Assembly (NCBI RefSeq): GCF_049243985.1
Contig: NC_135378.1
Location: 37,358,941 to 37,422,940 of the forward strand
Source of the DNA: Paroedura picta
Taxonomy: Eukaryota; Chordata; Lepidosauria; Squamata; Gekkonidae
DNA length: 64,000 bases
Direction: 5' to 3'
The notes below the pieces were generated by a model. The model did no database searches. It was not told the DNA's origin and saw nothing but the letters and a program-made list of their open reading frames with translations. This document shows positions 12,440-26,162 of this stretch, piece after piece (positions within the stretch are counted from its first letter, which is position 1; each line of letters opens with the position of its first letter). A program made the translations under genes and the position numbers.

Positions 12440-12782
12440 ACTCAGCTGGTTTTGAACAAGAACACTAGCCTTTTTTTGGTAATTTTATGGTTGTTTTCGG
12501 ATGAAATTTTACAAAGAATTCTTGTTCCAGTAATAAAGGATTCATTAAAACCAATATTAATGTTCAGATGGAAAAGTGCCCAGTTTGTCAAAGCAGTTTA
12601 TTATGTAGCTCCACAGGAGGCAAAGCAGTTCACAGAACGTGTGACTCCAGTAGACCTGTTATTGAACTTAGAAGGTCTGGTTATTATGATGTCCTTGAAA
12701 TACTGAAAGAAATCGAACCCACTTATCTAAAAAAAAGAGAGATGAGGTGTTTGAAGTGCTCAAAGGAAAGGGCTTAGCAAAA
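12440..12782 (+). other. Unidentified coding-like relic with CxxC pairs
   Basis: One stretch reads EKCPVCQSSL, then SGYYDVLEILKEIEPTYL, then RCLKCSKE: two CxxC pairs that could have been a zinc-binding fold. No family recognised, no full gene, origin unknown. It may belong with the scrap at 780-1485, but this is a guess. Confidence 0.25.
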
Positions 12783-13070
12783 GGAAAAAAAAAACATTGT
12801 GAATATCCATATAAACAGTTCATCTTCTCCAGCATGTTTGGTTCATAATTCTTGCACTTTGTTATGCATGTGTAAAAGGCTCCAGTTTTTAAACAATATG
12901 ACACCTAAAAACTCTTGCCCTCGACTTGTTCAAGTACATCAGTATTTTTCATTTCATTCAGAATGTTGGGTGTCACTTAAGCATTTTGATTTCCTGTACA
13001 AATTATGTTTTTTGATCCATTTGAGTTCTATAGCTACTTGTTACTGTAAATCTCTTGGGAAATATGTTAG

Positions 13071-13180
13071 ATTCAGGTGGGAAGCCATGTTGGTCTGGAG
13101 GAGCAAAATTTGAGTCCAGTGACACCTTTAAGACCAACAAAGTTCCCCCCCCCCCGAGGTATAAGCTTTTGTGTGCATGT
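13071..13180 (+). repeat. Interspersed repeat fragment ('gacacctttaagaccaacaaag' type)
   Basis: 'ccatgttggtctggaggagc', 'gtccagtgacacctttaagaccaacaaag' and 'ataagcttttgtgtgcatgta' match a repeat also seen at 32221 and 40170. Class unresolved. Confidence 0.6.
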
Positions 13181-13324
13181 AGACTTCAAACATATTGTGT
13201 TCAGCTGCAGATATCAGAAATGCCCCTACACTGGGTCTGCTTGGATTGGCACCAAGCAACTAAAATGCCTACCAAATAAGGTTTTCATGCTCGAAAACGC
13301 TACTGATCTGACTGGTAGCCATCA

Positions 13325-13495
13325 ATGTTGGTAAGGACTATTTAGATGAATACTAAATGGCAGCATTCTTTTTGGTCCTGGCCCCAACCTAGTAGAATGA
13401 GTTCCTGGGAAAGCTAAGGGCACTGACGGAACAGTCCCAGTTCCGCAGGGCCTGTAAGATGGAGCTCTTCCACATTGTGTTTGGTTGAGGCCTGG
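13325..13495 (+). repeat. LINE (CR1/L2-like) ORF2 C-terminal fragment
   Basis: The text corresponds to the common LINE tail peptide pattern of 'N-x-V-P-G ... FRRALKTELF' in decayed form: 'gagttcctgggaaagctaag', 'cagggcctgtaagatggagctcttcc'. Confidence 0.45.
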
Positions 13496-13499
13496 GTTG

Positions 13500-13996
13500 G
13501 TTCTGCACTTACTTTGTTTTTTCTGTTGTCAATCCTGCTGAATCCAGATCAGTTTCAACCCGGGTCTTCCTCCTCCCTCCCCCCTCCCCAAATTGAAACA
13601 GAAAGTGATCTGCTCTTGATTGGGGAAGCACTGAGGGGTGAGGGGAGCGGGGGTTGTGAAGCTGCTTGTTTCTTTTTCGTTTCCTGAATGAGCAAAGGGG
13701 GGGGGAGTCAGATGAACTTCCAGCTGGCAGAGGGCTGGAGAGTCTTGTCTTTTGACTCCCAAGCCAGAGGAGAAGCAAGTGCAGCACAAGGCTGCTTGTT
13801 TTCCTGAGCGGTGTGTGTGTGTGTTTGTGTGTGTGTGTGTATGTGTGTGTGTGGAATTGGAGGTAATAAATCCAGAGGCAAATCTCTGCTGAGAGAAGTG
13901 TGGGCTTCTGGAGCACAGTCACTTTAAAACAGATCCAAAAATGAGGGCAAAAATAAGTCTTGCAAGGGAAGTCTTGCAACCGGGAATCAGGCAGTC

Positions 13997-14030
<34 letters not shown>
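13500..14030 (+). repeat. Unnamed interspersed repeat, copy 1
   Basis: 'tctgcacttactttgttttttctgttgtcaatcctg' matches 37904 onward, and 'ctctgctgagagaagtgtgggcttctggag' matches the reverse complement at about 58735-58825. Contains (GT)n at 13812-13852 and (GA)n at 14000-14029. Long, with G/C-rich purine and pyrimidine runs; no coding potential. Confidence 0.6.
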
Positions 14031-14031
<1 letters not shown>

Positions 14032-14099
14032 TAAATCAGAGTACGATCTTTTTCTGTTCCAAGTATTGAAAAAAACTGCAGTGTCTGATCCTTAAGGCT

Positions 14100-14700
14100 G
14101 TCGGTATGTTAGCATACTAAATTTAGGCAGGCAAAGATAAGAGTTGTACTTGGCCAAGTCCACTTGGAGCAAACCAAACCCAACTGCACTGCCAGGGTCT
14201 CTGGGATTTGCTTTGCACTTGGCTGGTGGCTGTGCAGTCCTGGGAGGCCTTTTTCAAAAACATGCTTGTTTCCTTCTTGCATGCTGCTGGCTCGAAGCTG
14301 CCAGTGCCTCAGTGCTATGGGCAGAAATCCGGACATGGGTGCCAAGCAAAATGTTCTGGTACACCACTGTTAGTCTGCATGCCAGAGATTACCTATCCCT
14401 GCATAGCATTAAAGTTAGCCCTAGGCTAAGTTTGGTTAGACTTGGCTTGACTTTTAATCACTTGCATTCTAGCTTCACGGGCATTTTCCAAACGGGGACA
14501 AGTATGTATAGTTTCCCAGATGCTGTTGCAACTGCCAAGGAGTGTAGCAACAATGGGGCTTTCACAGGGCAGGTTTCCCCATAGTTTTCCTGGCCCAGTG
14601 CCCCAGCAGCAGCCACCACCTGCTCAACACCAGGGCTTTTCAGGTTTGTTTTTTATACCAAAAGGCATTTGAATATTGCCACATAGCTATAATATTATAG
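14100..14700. other. Intergenic, nothing recognised
   Basis: The 146-codon open frame at 14144-14584 has no recognisable domain and is taken as chance. Confidence 0.4.
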
Positions 14701-14711
14701 CAATAAGCGTA

Positions 14712-14782
14712 GCTTTAGGCTGATCCAGCATTGAGCAGGGTGTTGGACTAGATGGCCAATTTCCAACTCTATGATTCTAGTT
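14712..14782 (+). repeat. CR1 LINE 3' terminus
   Basis: 'gctgatccagcattgagcag' followed by 'ttggactagatggccaat' and 'caactctatgattctag'. Confidence 0.8.
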
Positions 14783-14939
14783 TCTCTAAATGTAAGTTTC
14801 TAGTGCTAACAAAAATATTCTGAAGTTTTGTTGTAGAAATATGTGTTTTCCTTTATATCTCCACAATGGAAGGGGTTAGATACCTCCTTGTAAAAAATGA
14901 AATGATAAGAAACTGTTACACATATTCTAATACTGTTAT

Positions 14940-15830
14940 ATCTGAGCTGACCACCCATCCTGACTTCTGTGGGACACACTCACCTTTAAGTGTAGTCCTG
15001 CATCTGTCCTGGGTCCTAAAAAGTTCAACGTTCACTTGGCCCAGCCTCTCCTGCCCCCAGTGCCCAGTTCCCACGCAGGTGAAGTTCCGAGCCACATGCG
15101 GAGTGCTGCCCTCCCTCCGCACTCACGTGCCCTCCGGCTGGACTGCACTCCCACCGCCGCCTCCTCCTCCTCTGGGGGCTGCCGGGGCTGGGGCAGCAGG
15201 GAGGGCCGCTACCACCCCCCCGCTTCGCCAGCCCTTGCCCTTGGCCACAGCGCCCGGCTCCCGCGTGCCAGCCACACCTCCTGGCTAGCCCAGCCCACCT
15301 TGGCCCCTGCCACCTCAGCCCTGCCACCTCCACTGGCACCAGCATGAAGCTGGTTGACATGGCGCGCTGGTGGGAAGGTGCCCCCTGGGCTTAGCCCAGC
15401 CCAGCTGAGCTGCTCCGCTGCCAAGTGCAACAGGTGGGCCCCAACCCACCCTCTGCCTGCCTCTTCGCACGCCCGCCAGCTGGGAGCACAGGCAGCAGGC
15501 AGGCAGGGCAGGGCAGGCAGGATGGGAAGGGGGTGGGCACTGCCGCCTCTCCACGAGGAGCTTCTGCCTGCAGACGGCAGGGCGGGAACCTGCGTGCCTG
15601 GCCATCCTCATGGGGCTGTTGTGGGGCTCATGAGATTGAGGAAAGCCGAGGACTAAAGGGCAGTGCCAAACACCCCCTAGCTGTATGCCCGGAGCACCCG
15701 CGGAGCCACTGCCCAGTGTTGTGGCATCCGGGTCCGCCAGCTGAATCCTGCACCTTGGGCTGCCAACCTCCAAGGGCAGCGGGGGGCCCCTGGGCATTAC
15801 GGCTCATAAACTGCAAAAATGGCCGTTGTC
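14940..15830. other. GC-rich, CpG-bearing island
   Basis: A sharp rise in GC with many CpGs and GGCAGG/GCC runs, giving overlapping open frames on both strands (15025-15360, 15315-15797, 15425-15841). None resembles a protein. Its edge ('tgtgggacacactcac', 'ctgtcctgggtcct') is loosely like 60866-60940, so it may be a GC-rich repeat rather than a promoter. Confidence 0.4.
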
Positions 15831-15839
15831 TCATGCTGT

Positions 15840-16850
15840 AGATTGACTACCCATGGGTTAATGAATAATAACTGGTGTGAGTGTCACTTGATCATGTTAA
15901 CTCCCCCTTTAACTACATACAGAAGTAGATCTCATGATAATAGCAGCTCATCTTTCGAAAGATAAGCAACAATCATTTTTAACAAACGGATGTTAACAAC
16001 CCTGGACTCTTGGAACATAAAAACACACAAGTTACTTAACTTAATGAAATATCTAAATCACAAGCATCTCCCCATCCCGAGCCGTACCCTTTCTGTCGTA
16101 ATGTAGGCACTTGGTGGCAGCAGCTATTATTTCCCAAATCTTCATTTTGTTAATTCTTAGATATTTGTAACTGTACCTCTGAAGGCTGGCATGTTAATTT
16201 TATGTTATTACCACTAAATATCAGTGTACAGGTCAAGCTTAAAAGAAAGGCCTATTAAGTTGACCTGAAACAAGAGTTTCCTTTTAAGACTGAAGAGTAA
16301 CACAAAACCCCAAGCTTTTTTTGTTTAAGTGGGCAGGGATGGTTGCCTGTTACACTTTGTAAAGGAAACTGAACAAGGAGACTCATTTAAACATATATGT
16401 GGAGCCATTCTGGCCTTGTTTCAGTGGCTTTTCAGCCAGCATGGCTGAAGGAAGCATTGACAAGGAAAAGCCCTGGTAAGAATGCAGCATTCAAAGATCA
16501 AGCTGCATTTAGAAATTCAGGAAAGGCTAACTTTGTTTTATTCCCACAATGCTCGTACAATGCCGCTTATGTAAAGCCATAAGACAATAGAGGAAGCTTT
16601 TCCTTTGTGATGAGAAATTCTCTTTTTTCCCCCTTTCCTGGCTCTTAAAGATTTTCACACTGTCATAAATTAGATATTTCCTATTAGTCAATCCCCAGGG
16701 CCATGCAGAGTCTCAAGGATACAATATTAATTATCTAATACATACTGTATCTAGTATTTCAAAGGCTCTTTTCTGTGTTTTGATTTGCAACATTTCTGCC
16801 AGGCACTGTCTCAACGAAATCACCCCAGTTCTCCCTTTCATTTGCCCAGC
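15840..16850. other. AT-rich non-repetitive intergenic stretch
   Basis: No gene and no recognised repeat. Words such as 'gttaattctta' and AGGTCA-like half sites could be regulatory, but nothing is decisive. Confidence 0.3.
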
Positions 16851-16860
16851 AGACCATGCC

Positions 16861-17166
16861 TTGCTCAAGATGTATTTATTTTTTTGCTGCTGGTAGAGGA
16901 CTGCTAGCAGAGCTTTCTCAGATCAAAGCTTTTAAACCCCCCCACCCACCCCAATTCATCCACACCTGTAGCAGAACGCTAAAAAATACTCTCTGGCTGT
17001 TTCCCAATATGGCTTGCTCAAGATGTATTTATTTTTTTGCTGCTGGTAGAGGACTGCTAGCAGAGCTTTCTCAGATCAAAGCTTTTAAACCCCCCCACCC
17101 ACCCCAATTCATCCACACCTGTAGCAGAACGCTAAAAAATACTCTCTGGCTGTTTCCCAATATGGC
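16861..17166. repeat. Perfect 153-bp tandem duplication
   Basis: 16861-17013 and 17014-17166 read identically, each starting TTGCTCAAGATG and ending CCCAATATGGC. Because 153 is divisible by three, an open frame runs through both copies (16856-17191); that frame is an artefact. Identity implies a recent duplication or an assembly duplication. Confidence 0.95.
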
Positions 17167-17392
17167 TGCCTGTTTTTTCCTCCCTAGCTAATATTTCAAT
17201 GGATTTAACAATGTCAGTCCTGCCGTTGAGCCTTTCATGTTTTCCTTTCACTAATCTTCAAATGCTACCAAGTTCTTCCCCTTTTTTCCTGCCCTTGAGA
17301 AAACTTGCTGGACGCTTTCACGAACTTTGTAATGGCATCCCTGCTGTTATGCGTTACATAGCCAAGTGAATACAACAAGCCACATAACGAGG

Positions 17393-17592
17393 GTTGCCCC
17401 CTCCAGTTTGTGAAATTCCTGAAGACTTGGGAGTGGAGACTGGGGAGGGTGGAGGTTCAAAAGAAAAGGGAAGTGGCCTCAATAGGGTATAATACCGTAG
17501 ATTCCACCCTCCAAAGGAGCCATTTTCTTCAGGGGGGTTGGTCTTTGTCTGGAGATCTCCAGGTATCACCTGGAGGCTAGAAACCTTAACAC
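17393..17592 (+). repeat. GGGTTGCCA-family miniature element
   Basis: Starts GGGTTGCCCC, carries 'aatagggtataataccgtagattcca', 'gccattttcttcagg', 'ctggagatctccaggtatcacctgg' and ends in a decayed 'ggctagaaacc'. Confidence 0.65.
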
Positions 17593-18439
17593 ATGGGCAG
17601 CAACTAACAAGAAATCCATCCTTGGCCACTCTGGGTCCTACATGTTAAGTGTACAGCAGTCAACACTTGTTTTGTTCTGGAGGACGAGTTCCCACATGCA
17701 TGATAGCTTCATCATGTGATGACTTGCCTGCAAATTGTCCATCAGCAATCAAACAATCCTAGTTCCCTCTTAGGCTACACCCTGTCAAACAGTATTTCAG
17801 GACAGAACCCCTAGTGTGTACAGTAAGTGGCCAAGAGATGTGGCTCCCAATTTCTGTCTTCGAGATTCTTGGAAATTTGGGGGCTAGAGTTTGGAGAAGG
17901 GATGGACCTCAGCAAGTTTAATGGGCATGCATTAAAATCCAGCTTTTAATGACTATCCTTTTGGAATGAAGAATAAATCCAAGAATAATACTTGCCACAT
18001 ATTTTGTCTAAATCAACAACACTAGGGTATATTTTTTCTAAAACCAACACCTTCTATCTTGTATATATGGAATCAGTTATCAACATCCAAGTGTTCCTGG
18101 CCACTCCTGGAAATATGGTGACATCCAGCAAGCTAGTTCTTATCTTCATAAACTAGAGAACATGTTCTAGTTCTAGTTCCATATTCCATGTGGAAAGAAG
18201 CCCCTGATCGTGTTGCAACTGGCTCTCCTGTACAAGCAGTGTGCAGAAGAATCAGACATGAAAATAACCAAATACCATCCATGTTCTGCAAACACCGTTT
18301 TGCACAACTTATTATTTCCTTCTTCATCACATGTTGTATAAGCCTAGAGAGTTGCAAATTTGTCATGTTACAGGACACGACCTTGGTGGGAGATCTCAGT
18401 GGTTGCCACTGTCTTAGTGGGGAATACTTTAACCTAAAG

Positions 18440-18741
18440 CAGCCTTTCTCAACTTTTTTTTACCATTGAGAAACCTCTGAAACGTTCTTCAGGCTTCAAG
18501 AAACCCCAGAAGTGGCACGATTGTGCAGAATATAGTTGGGAAGCGTAACTGTGTACATGCCCACCCAGAGTCCCTCCCCTCCCTACCCCCTCCAGGCCCA
18601 TCATTGGCCATTTTGAGAGGGATGCTGGTCATGTCACCTGATAAATGTTTAACACATTTTTAAAAAAATATAAAAAATTTACTCCCACCCATTGGGGAAG
18701 CCCTTCCAAGGCTGTCAAGAAACCCTGGTTGAGAAAGCCTG
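18440..18741. mobile_element. hAT-like miniature element, 302 bp
   Basis: Left end CAGCCTTTCTCAAC and right end GTTGAGAAAGCCTG are inverted repeats. The flanks ACCTAAAG and ACCGAAAA could be a diverged 8-bp target duplication. Partial relatives lie at 38-130 and 56324-56571. Confidence 0.7.
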
Positions 18742-18759
18742 ACCGAAAACAACCAATGG

Positions 18760-20205
<1,446 letters not shown>

Positions 20206-21545
20206 GAAGACAGAAAGGCTTCTTTCTCTGTTCAGACTCTTTGAAATGCCAGGCAAAACTTTGCTCAAATTAATATTCAAAGGACTCTTTGGTCCTTTGC
20301 CGATTCATTACTCTTGGGCATCTCAGTCTTTCTTCCTCTTCTTTTTATTTAAAGAGCAGTGTTTTACCCTTGTTATTGCAAAGTTGAAAATGCTGGCTTT
20401 GCAGGAAGGGATTAAAATGATTGTCTTGATTAACTACCACCATATAGTTTTGTCTGTTTCAAATGAAATATAAATACAAAACCAAAAATCCATGAAAGAT
20501 CAAATAAGACATAAGGAAATTTGACGATTCCTCACATCACACAACTACACAGTACCAGATACAGCACTTAATTTCCATGTGTGGCCCTTTGTACTCTAAC
20601 TTCTTGAACAGCCTAGAAATGGGTGGAATATGCTGGTATTAGGGATCTAATCTACTACAAGAAACAAGTTGAACGGCTGCAAGGAAAAGTTTATAGTTGC
20701 CAGGTACTCTGGAAGACTGGCATAGCATTTAAAGGATTCCTTTGGCTTGATTCATTGTTATGATTCTCTAAGGAAGAACTAGAGATTCCACACATGGAAG
20801 ATGCCAAGTTCTTTATTTAAAAAATGCTCACCTGGATACACTTATGTCTGCCTATTTTTTAAAAATGTGGAAGGAGGAAATAAACAACAAACCCATTCTA
20901 CGAAATGTTATATTTTGTTCTTGTATAGAATCAGTGTTTTAAATAGTCAAGGTTTTGTCTGAAGCCTGCATGATCACCTATATTTCCTAAAAATCTGAGA
21001 AATGCTGCATTCATTTTCCTATATGAAAGGTGCATTGTCTTTAGTTTAGCTTGTCTTATATATGTCCCATGAATATGCAACCTAAAATGCCTTTCTTTAA
21101 ATAACAGAATTGTTAATAATTTAATACTAACCTTTTAAAAGCTATTAAGAAGAGGTTAAAAATAAAAGTGTAACCTGTATAGAGAAAGGAGACAAAGGTT
21201 TGTGTATTAGCTTTATTACTAAATGGGCTTTGTTCCTTAGAAATAACGGCTTGCTGATGTTTCCCAGTATGCAAAATATTTCTAAATGGTACTAGATGCT
21301 GTGAAATGTACCTGATGTCCTTCAGCAAAGCTAGGCATTTCTAAAAGAATTTCAAAGTGTGAGAATATACATTTCTCTCTCTGTATTAAGTACTAAACCT
21401 GTAGCAAGTTCAGAAGTCGGGGCCAAAACCTGAACATTGCTGACCTTACATTTTATGGAAATGATACAGTATCTAATAAGAGACATATTAGCTGGTGTAT
21501 TCAATTATTTGTAAGACTGGAATCATAGAATTTTTTTCAATAAAG
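20206..21545 (+). other. Probable CLDN22 3' UTR and flank
   Basis: AT-rich with no further ORF of note. AATAAA polyadenylation words on the plus strand occur at about 20879-20884 and 21538-21544; either could end the claudin transcript. The WWC2 3' UTR could reach here from the other strand. Confidence 0.35.
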
Positions 21546-24340
21546 AAAGGAGAGCAGGGAACTTTAGCAAATGGATGTGTTCCAGTAGCAAAGAAATGTT
21601 ATGTAAAAATTCTAACCTTTTACAAGGAGGCGCATTTTTGGAAGACTGCAACATCTATGAAAAAAGGCCTTTGAATTGATTCCTGACAGTGAAAGAAGAA
21701 CAAAGAAAGTGCCATTATTTTTGACTTGAGGGTTTGTTTTTGTGGGGGGAGGACAGAAATTCAAGCCTTGCTTTGCTTCCTTGGTTACGGATTTTGAAGA
21801 AACTTCTAAAAAGACTGCTGCTGGACAATAATGTGAGGATTCACTGTTTACTGATTACTTTGGAAGATTCCCGATTCTTTGCCTAGAAAATGGACATTCA
21901 TTCACTGATATTCTTCTGTGTTTTAGACCCGTACAGGATACAGTCAATTGACAATACAGTCAGGGATAAACTGGTACAATAAAAATGACAAAGAGGAGAT
22001 ATCCACAGATAAAGAAATGCAATCTTAATTTAATTGAAACGTTTTAAAACTAAAATACTTTCTGCCAAATCTCAAAGGACTTACTCAAATTTTGAATGAA
22101 AAATGTAACTCAAACTGTGCAGTGATCCCATATGTTGGCTTCAGATTGTACCTGATTTGTACAGATAGCTGCTTACTTGTCACTGCACAGAATTAGGGGA
22201 ATTAGTATCATCATTACCCAACAAATAAACAATTTCCTGCGTCTTCTAGAGAAGAGGCTAAGCTGTCAGAGGCTTAAGATAATAACCAATAGGCTCCTTT
22301 TTGACCAGTTCATTCAGACCAGTTTATCCAGCAGAGAACGACTATTAAAAAAGCAATACTGACTGAACCAGAATTCATTAATACCCATTAAAAAAAAAAG
22401 ACGTGTTTCAGGTTTCTCTGTTTCCACAAGATCTAAGTGGAAGGGACATAAGCATAATGCCTATATTTCCTAAATTTCATGCATTTGTTTGTTATTCCAG
22501 TTTTCAGATTAAACACAAAGACAATGGCATATATCACTGCCCACCCACACTTTCTGAACAGATCTATGGGATAAATATAAAGATATAGTTTTATCTATGA
22601 GTGGTCATAGGAATGAATCAACCACTAATATTGGAGCAGTAGCTCTTCAAATAATATTGAAAGCTTCTGAATGTAGAAACTTTTTTACTAAAGTCGTGGC
22701 AACTTGATCTGGCTGAGAAATTTTATAAAACAGAACACTAATGAGCAAGAAAGCTTTGTTAAAAAAATGTATTTTTTTTCAAATCACTGAAACACACGGA
22801 AAGTGCAGAGATGAAAGTTAATCTAGGTGATGTACATGTGTACATTTACAGACAATATTAGCAAAGAAAGACATTTGTGATATAACCTGATTAAATATTT
22901 CGTTCAGTCCTGAGCATTTTATACTTAATTGTAACAAGATAAAAATGTAGAAATCTGATTTTCATCTTATAAACGATTTGCTATACTTTTGTTCATTTGG
23001 CTAAATAGTAATATTGCCTTGTGCTTGTAATACTTAGAATTCATCAAGCAAATTAGCACTAATATACTAATAATGGGATCATGAGAAGTTTGTGATCATT
23101 CTTCTTTTCCATGAAGAATAGCATCCTGCATTAAACATGATAGCTGTATAAATTGGGATTTGTTCATATCCATATTTTTCTTTTAAAATATCAGCATGCT
23201 GTTTCATTTCTGTCAATAAACTTGGGTCAGTTTCTTAAGAGCCAGAACTTTTTCAACTTTATTCTTGAGTTATGGCTGTACACTTGTTTAGTAAGAGGGC
23301 TTATTAAGGCACAGAAGTTCTCTTTCATTTCAAAAATGAGAATGCCTTGTAAATGGCCAACAATATTATTTGCCAATATGTATAAGTTATCATAAAAACT
23401 CATTTTTAGTCCCCTTCTGAAATTCATTGAATGTGTGTGTGCCAAGAAAGTTGTATAATCTTTCTGATGGTAGTTTAAAAAAAGCCCCTGCAAATTTAAA
23501 TGGCCAGAACTGAACTATATCAACCAGTAACATAAATAAGACTGAAAATAAATAAATCATAAGGTACAACTCTATACATCAAATCTACGAACATTTTATA
23601 GTGTCAAAACTGAGAAGCCGAGACAATCAACCTTCATTTCTATATTAAATAATTTCAAAACGTTTAGCTTTTAGAAACTGACCTCATCACAATGAATGGC
23701 ATGTGTGTGCTTATAACTAGCTCTAAAATGTACATAAAACAGGAAAGGGTATCCATGAAGCACTAAGCACAGTTAATTTTCCTAAGTGCCTCCAGGTCTG
23801 AAGTCATGTTTACAGGATCTGAATACTTACATAAACTTGTGCATAACAAGAGAACCCACTGAGGAGATTTGCATTAAAAAAATTAAGGCACAGGGGTGTG
23901 TGTGGGTGTGTGTTTTAAAAATACACCAGTTATTCTGAAGATGGCAACAAACATGTCATTATGTTTTCCTGTTCTTTTAACAAGACAATTATTATCCCAG
24001 CATGCTACATCTTAGGATCTAACAGTATAATATTTTACTATTTCCAACAGGGACAGCTTCTTTTTTCTACTTAGATTTCATATGTAGGTGTGTTTTTCTG
24101 TATGTGTTACAAATATAAGCAGCAAGTGCCAATCAAATGATTCGGCCAGTTTGTACTCCCAAGGTGTAACTGAAAAGCCCTTCAATCAAAATCTCTATGG
24201 CTGATGGCTCAGTCTGATGAAGTACCATGGACATAGAGCTGCAGTTGTCATTTTGGAAGAAATTAGACATTAGAATTCAAATTTTGCCTTCCAATTTTCT
24301 TCAGCAATCAGCTGCCTTGTCCTCGACTGCTCAGCCACTC
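21546..24340 (-). other. AT-rich, nearly repeat-free stretch; possible WWC2 3' UTR extension
   Basis: Unusually free of the SINEs and LINE ends found elsewhere in the window, AT-rich and without coding potential. That fits a long 3' UTR of WWC2 (mammalian WWC2 has a multi-kilobase 3' UTR overlapping the claudin). Transcription cannot be shown from sequence. Confidence 0.35.
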
Positions 24341-24349
24341 TTCGATATA

Positions 24350-24562
24350 GGGTTGCCAACTTTGGGTTGGTAAACTACTGGGATTTGGAGATACAGCTAA
24401 TGGAAGGTGGGGTTTGGGGAGAGCCTCAGCAAGGTTTCATGCCATACAGTTCACCCTGCAAAGCAGCCATTTTCTCCAGGGAAACTGATCTCTGTGGTCT
24501 GCAGATCGCTTACAATTCTGGGAGATCTCTAGGTTCAACCTGGAGGTTGGCAGGCCCATTGT
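24350..24562 (+). repeat. GGGTTGCCA-family miniature element
   Basis: Begins AGGGTTGCCAAC after a TA-rich flank and ends GAGGTTGGCAGG; internal 'aaagcagccattttctccagg' and 'gggagatctctagg'. Inverted ends indicate a non-autonomous DNA transposon. Confidence 0.75.
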
Positions 24563-24660
24563 GCTATCACAGCAGCTAGGCTAATGGTTGCCAGAATGAT
24601 TACTTCTGCTAGCTAATCCCTACTATCACCTCAGCGAAGACCAGCTATTTGTGGCAAGAT

Positions 24661-24688
24661 GACACACACACACACATATATATATATA
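24661..24688. repeat. (AC)n(AT)n microsatellite
   Basis: Run of CA dinucleotides passing into TA dinucleotides. Confidence 0.95.
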
Positions 24689-24699
24689 CCAGTATGTAC

Positions 24700-26160
24700 A
24701 CATCCACTTACATACTTTTAGCATTATGTTGCTTAGAAAAGTCACCGGAAGGTTTTGTTTCCCAGGACCAGCCCTGATAAGCAGATTCATATTGTCTTTT
24801 GCCTTTTTGTCAATACAAACCGCTATTTTAAAAAAACCCATAAGATTCTAGTTTCATAGATATCTCAGTTGCAGTTATTCCTTTTTGTGCCACTCTGACC
24901 GTTTATGCACTGAGAACTTCACTGCCCAATCTCCTGTGCAGGAGCACATATTGGGGGCGGATAAGGTGCACCAGGCCAAATGCTCCCCCATGTGGGTGCA
25001 GGAAGAGGTGGGGCAACCTGCCACAACTAAAACTCCAGCCTGCAGCCCGGCATGAAACCTCCAGTGCGCAAACAGTCTTTAGGAATCAGCTTGCATGGTG
25101 AATTTAATCTTTTACCTACCAAAACTCAGTTATAAGTGCTTTAATATCATGCATTTCTCTTCAGAAGACATTTCTGTACCAAATGATGTGTTCAGTACTT
25201 AAACGAATTATGCATTTCGCCGAGAACCCCTTGTTTGAAAAACTGCACAGGTCTCTCAGGGCTTCATGCACTTGACTGTTCCTACAAGCTACTGGCTGTT
25301 ATGCTACACATACACATGACACTGAGGTGTTAGATTTAGCTTTTAAGTGTTTCGCTCCTCAGGTTTAAAGGTTTTGCATGAACCTGAGCCCAGTTTCAGA
25401 AAAGAGCTGCCCTTGGGTAGGTTCAGTTTAATACATTTCAGGGTTAGAGGGCTGCCGCCGCACCATGCCTTGCCTTGCCTTCAGATGCAAGAAGCCTGAC
25501 TGTAGCCCAAGGTCCAGTACATTCACAAAACCATGTGCCTGTAGCTCAGTGTCAAAGGACTCTTTCTTCGTATATAAAAAAGGCAGGGTTCTTAGCGGAA
25601 AGTTCCAATGTGGGGGACAGAAGTCAACAGCACCTGTCTATGTGAGGCAGCTTTGCTGTTTTAGAAGGAGAGCTTGTGTTTATTGCTAGCTAAAAAAAGA
25701 AGTCACACGTTTGTACAAAAATATTGCATGGCCTAGCAGCCACCTTCACAGTCTGCTCTTGTGGGGGGGGGGGGGGAGAAACAGCGAAAAGAAACCTCCT
25801 CTTGCAGAGCGTAATATTTCTTGACACAGTGCAGTGCGACAGGATATGCTTAGTACTGCCTTTGTTCTTTAGATCCATCTTTACAAAATAGCAGCACATC
25901 TGCAATACATACAAACTGTACAAAAATTAGCATCAGTGTACGAGAAATAATCTACTTTGGTTTTCGGTGTGGGGGATTTGCACAGAGGAGAAGAGAGGGG
26001 CTTTAGTTCTTGTATTAAAAAACAACCCATACATACAGGACACAATTCACTGTTGTTGGGTCTTTGTTTTTTTTGTTTTTGTTTTGTTTTTTGTTTACAA
26101 ACCATATCCATGAATGGGATGTAAACAGAAAGGCTTTAAACTATGCTACAAAATCTGCCA
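24700..26160 (-). other. Probable WWC2 3' UTR
   Basis: Directly downstream of the WWC2 stop on the minus strand, with homopolymer G (about 25763-25776) and T-rich tracts (26066-26098) and no supported gene. ORFs here are chance. Confidence 0.4.
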
Positions 26161-26162
26161 TC

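Noticed and set aside
13509-13979. 156-codon minus-strand ORF
   Set aside because: Crosses a (GT)n microsatellite and lies in an interspersed repeat.
15025-15841. Several overlapping 100-160 codon ORFs on both strands
   Set aside because: All arise from a GC-rich stretch low in stop codons; composition Ala/Gly/Pro/Arg with no domain.
16856-17191. 111-codon ORF with an internal repeat
   Set aside because: Direct result of the 153-bp tandem duplication; no protein similarity.
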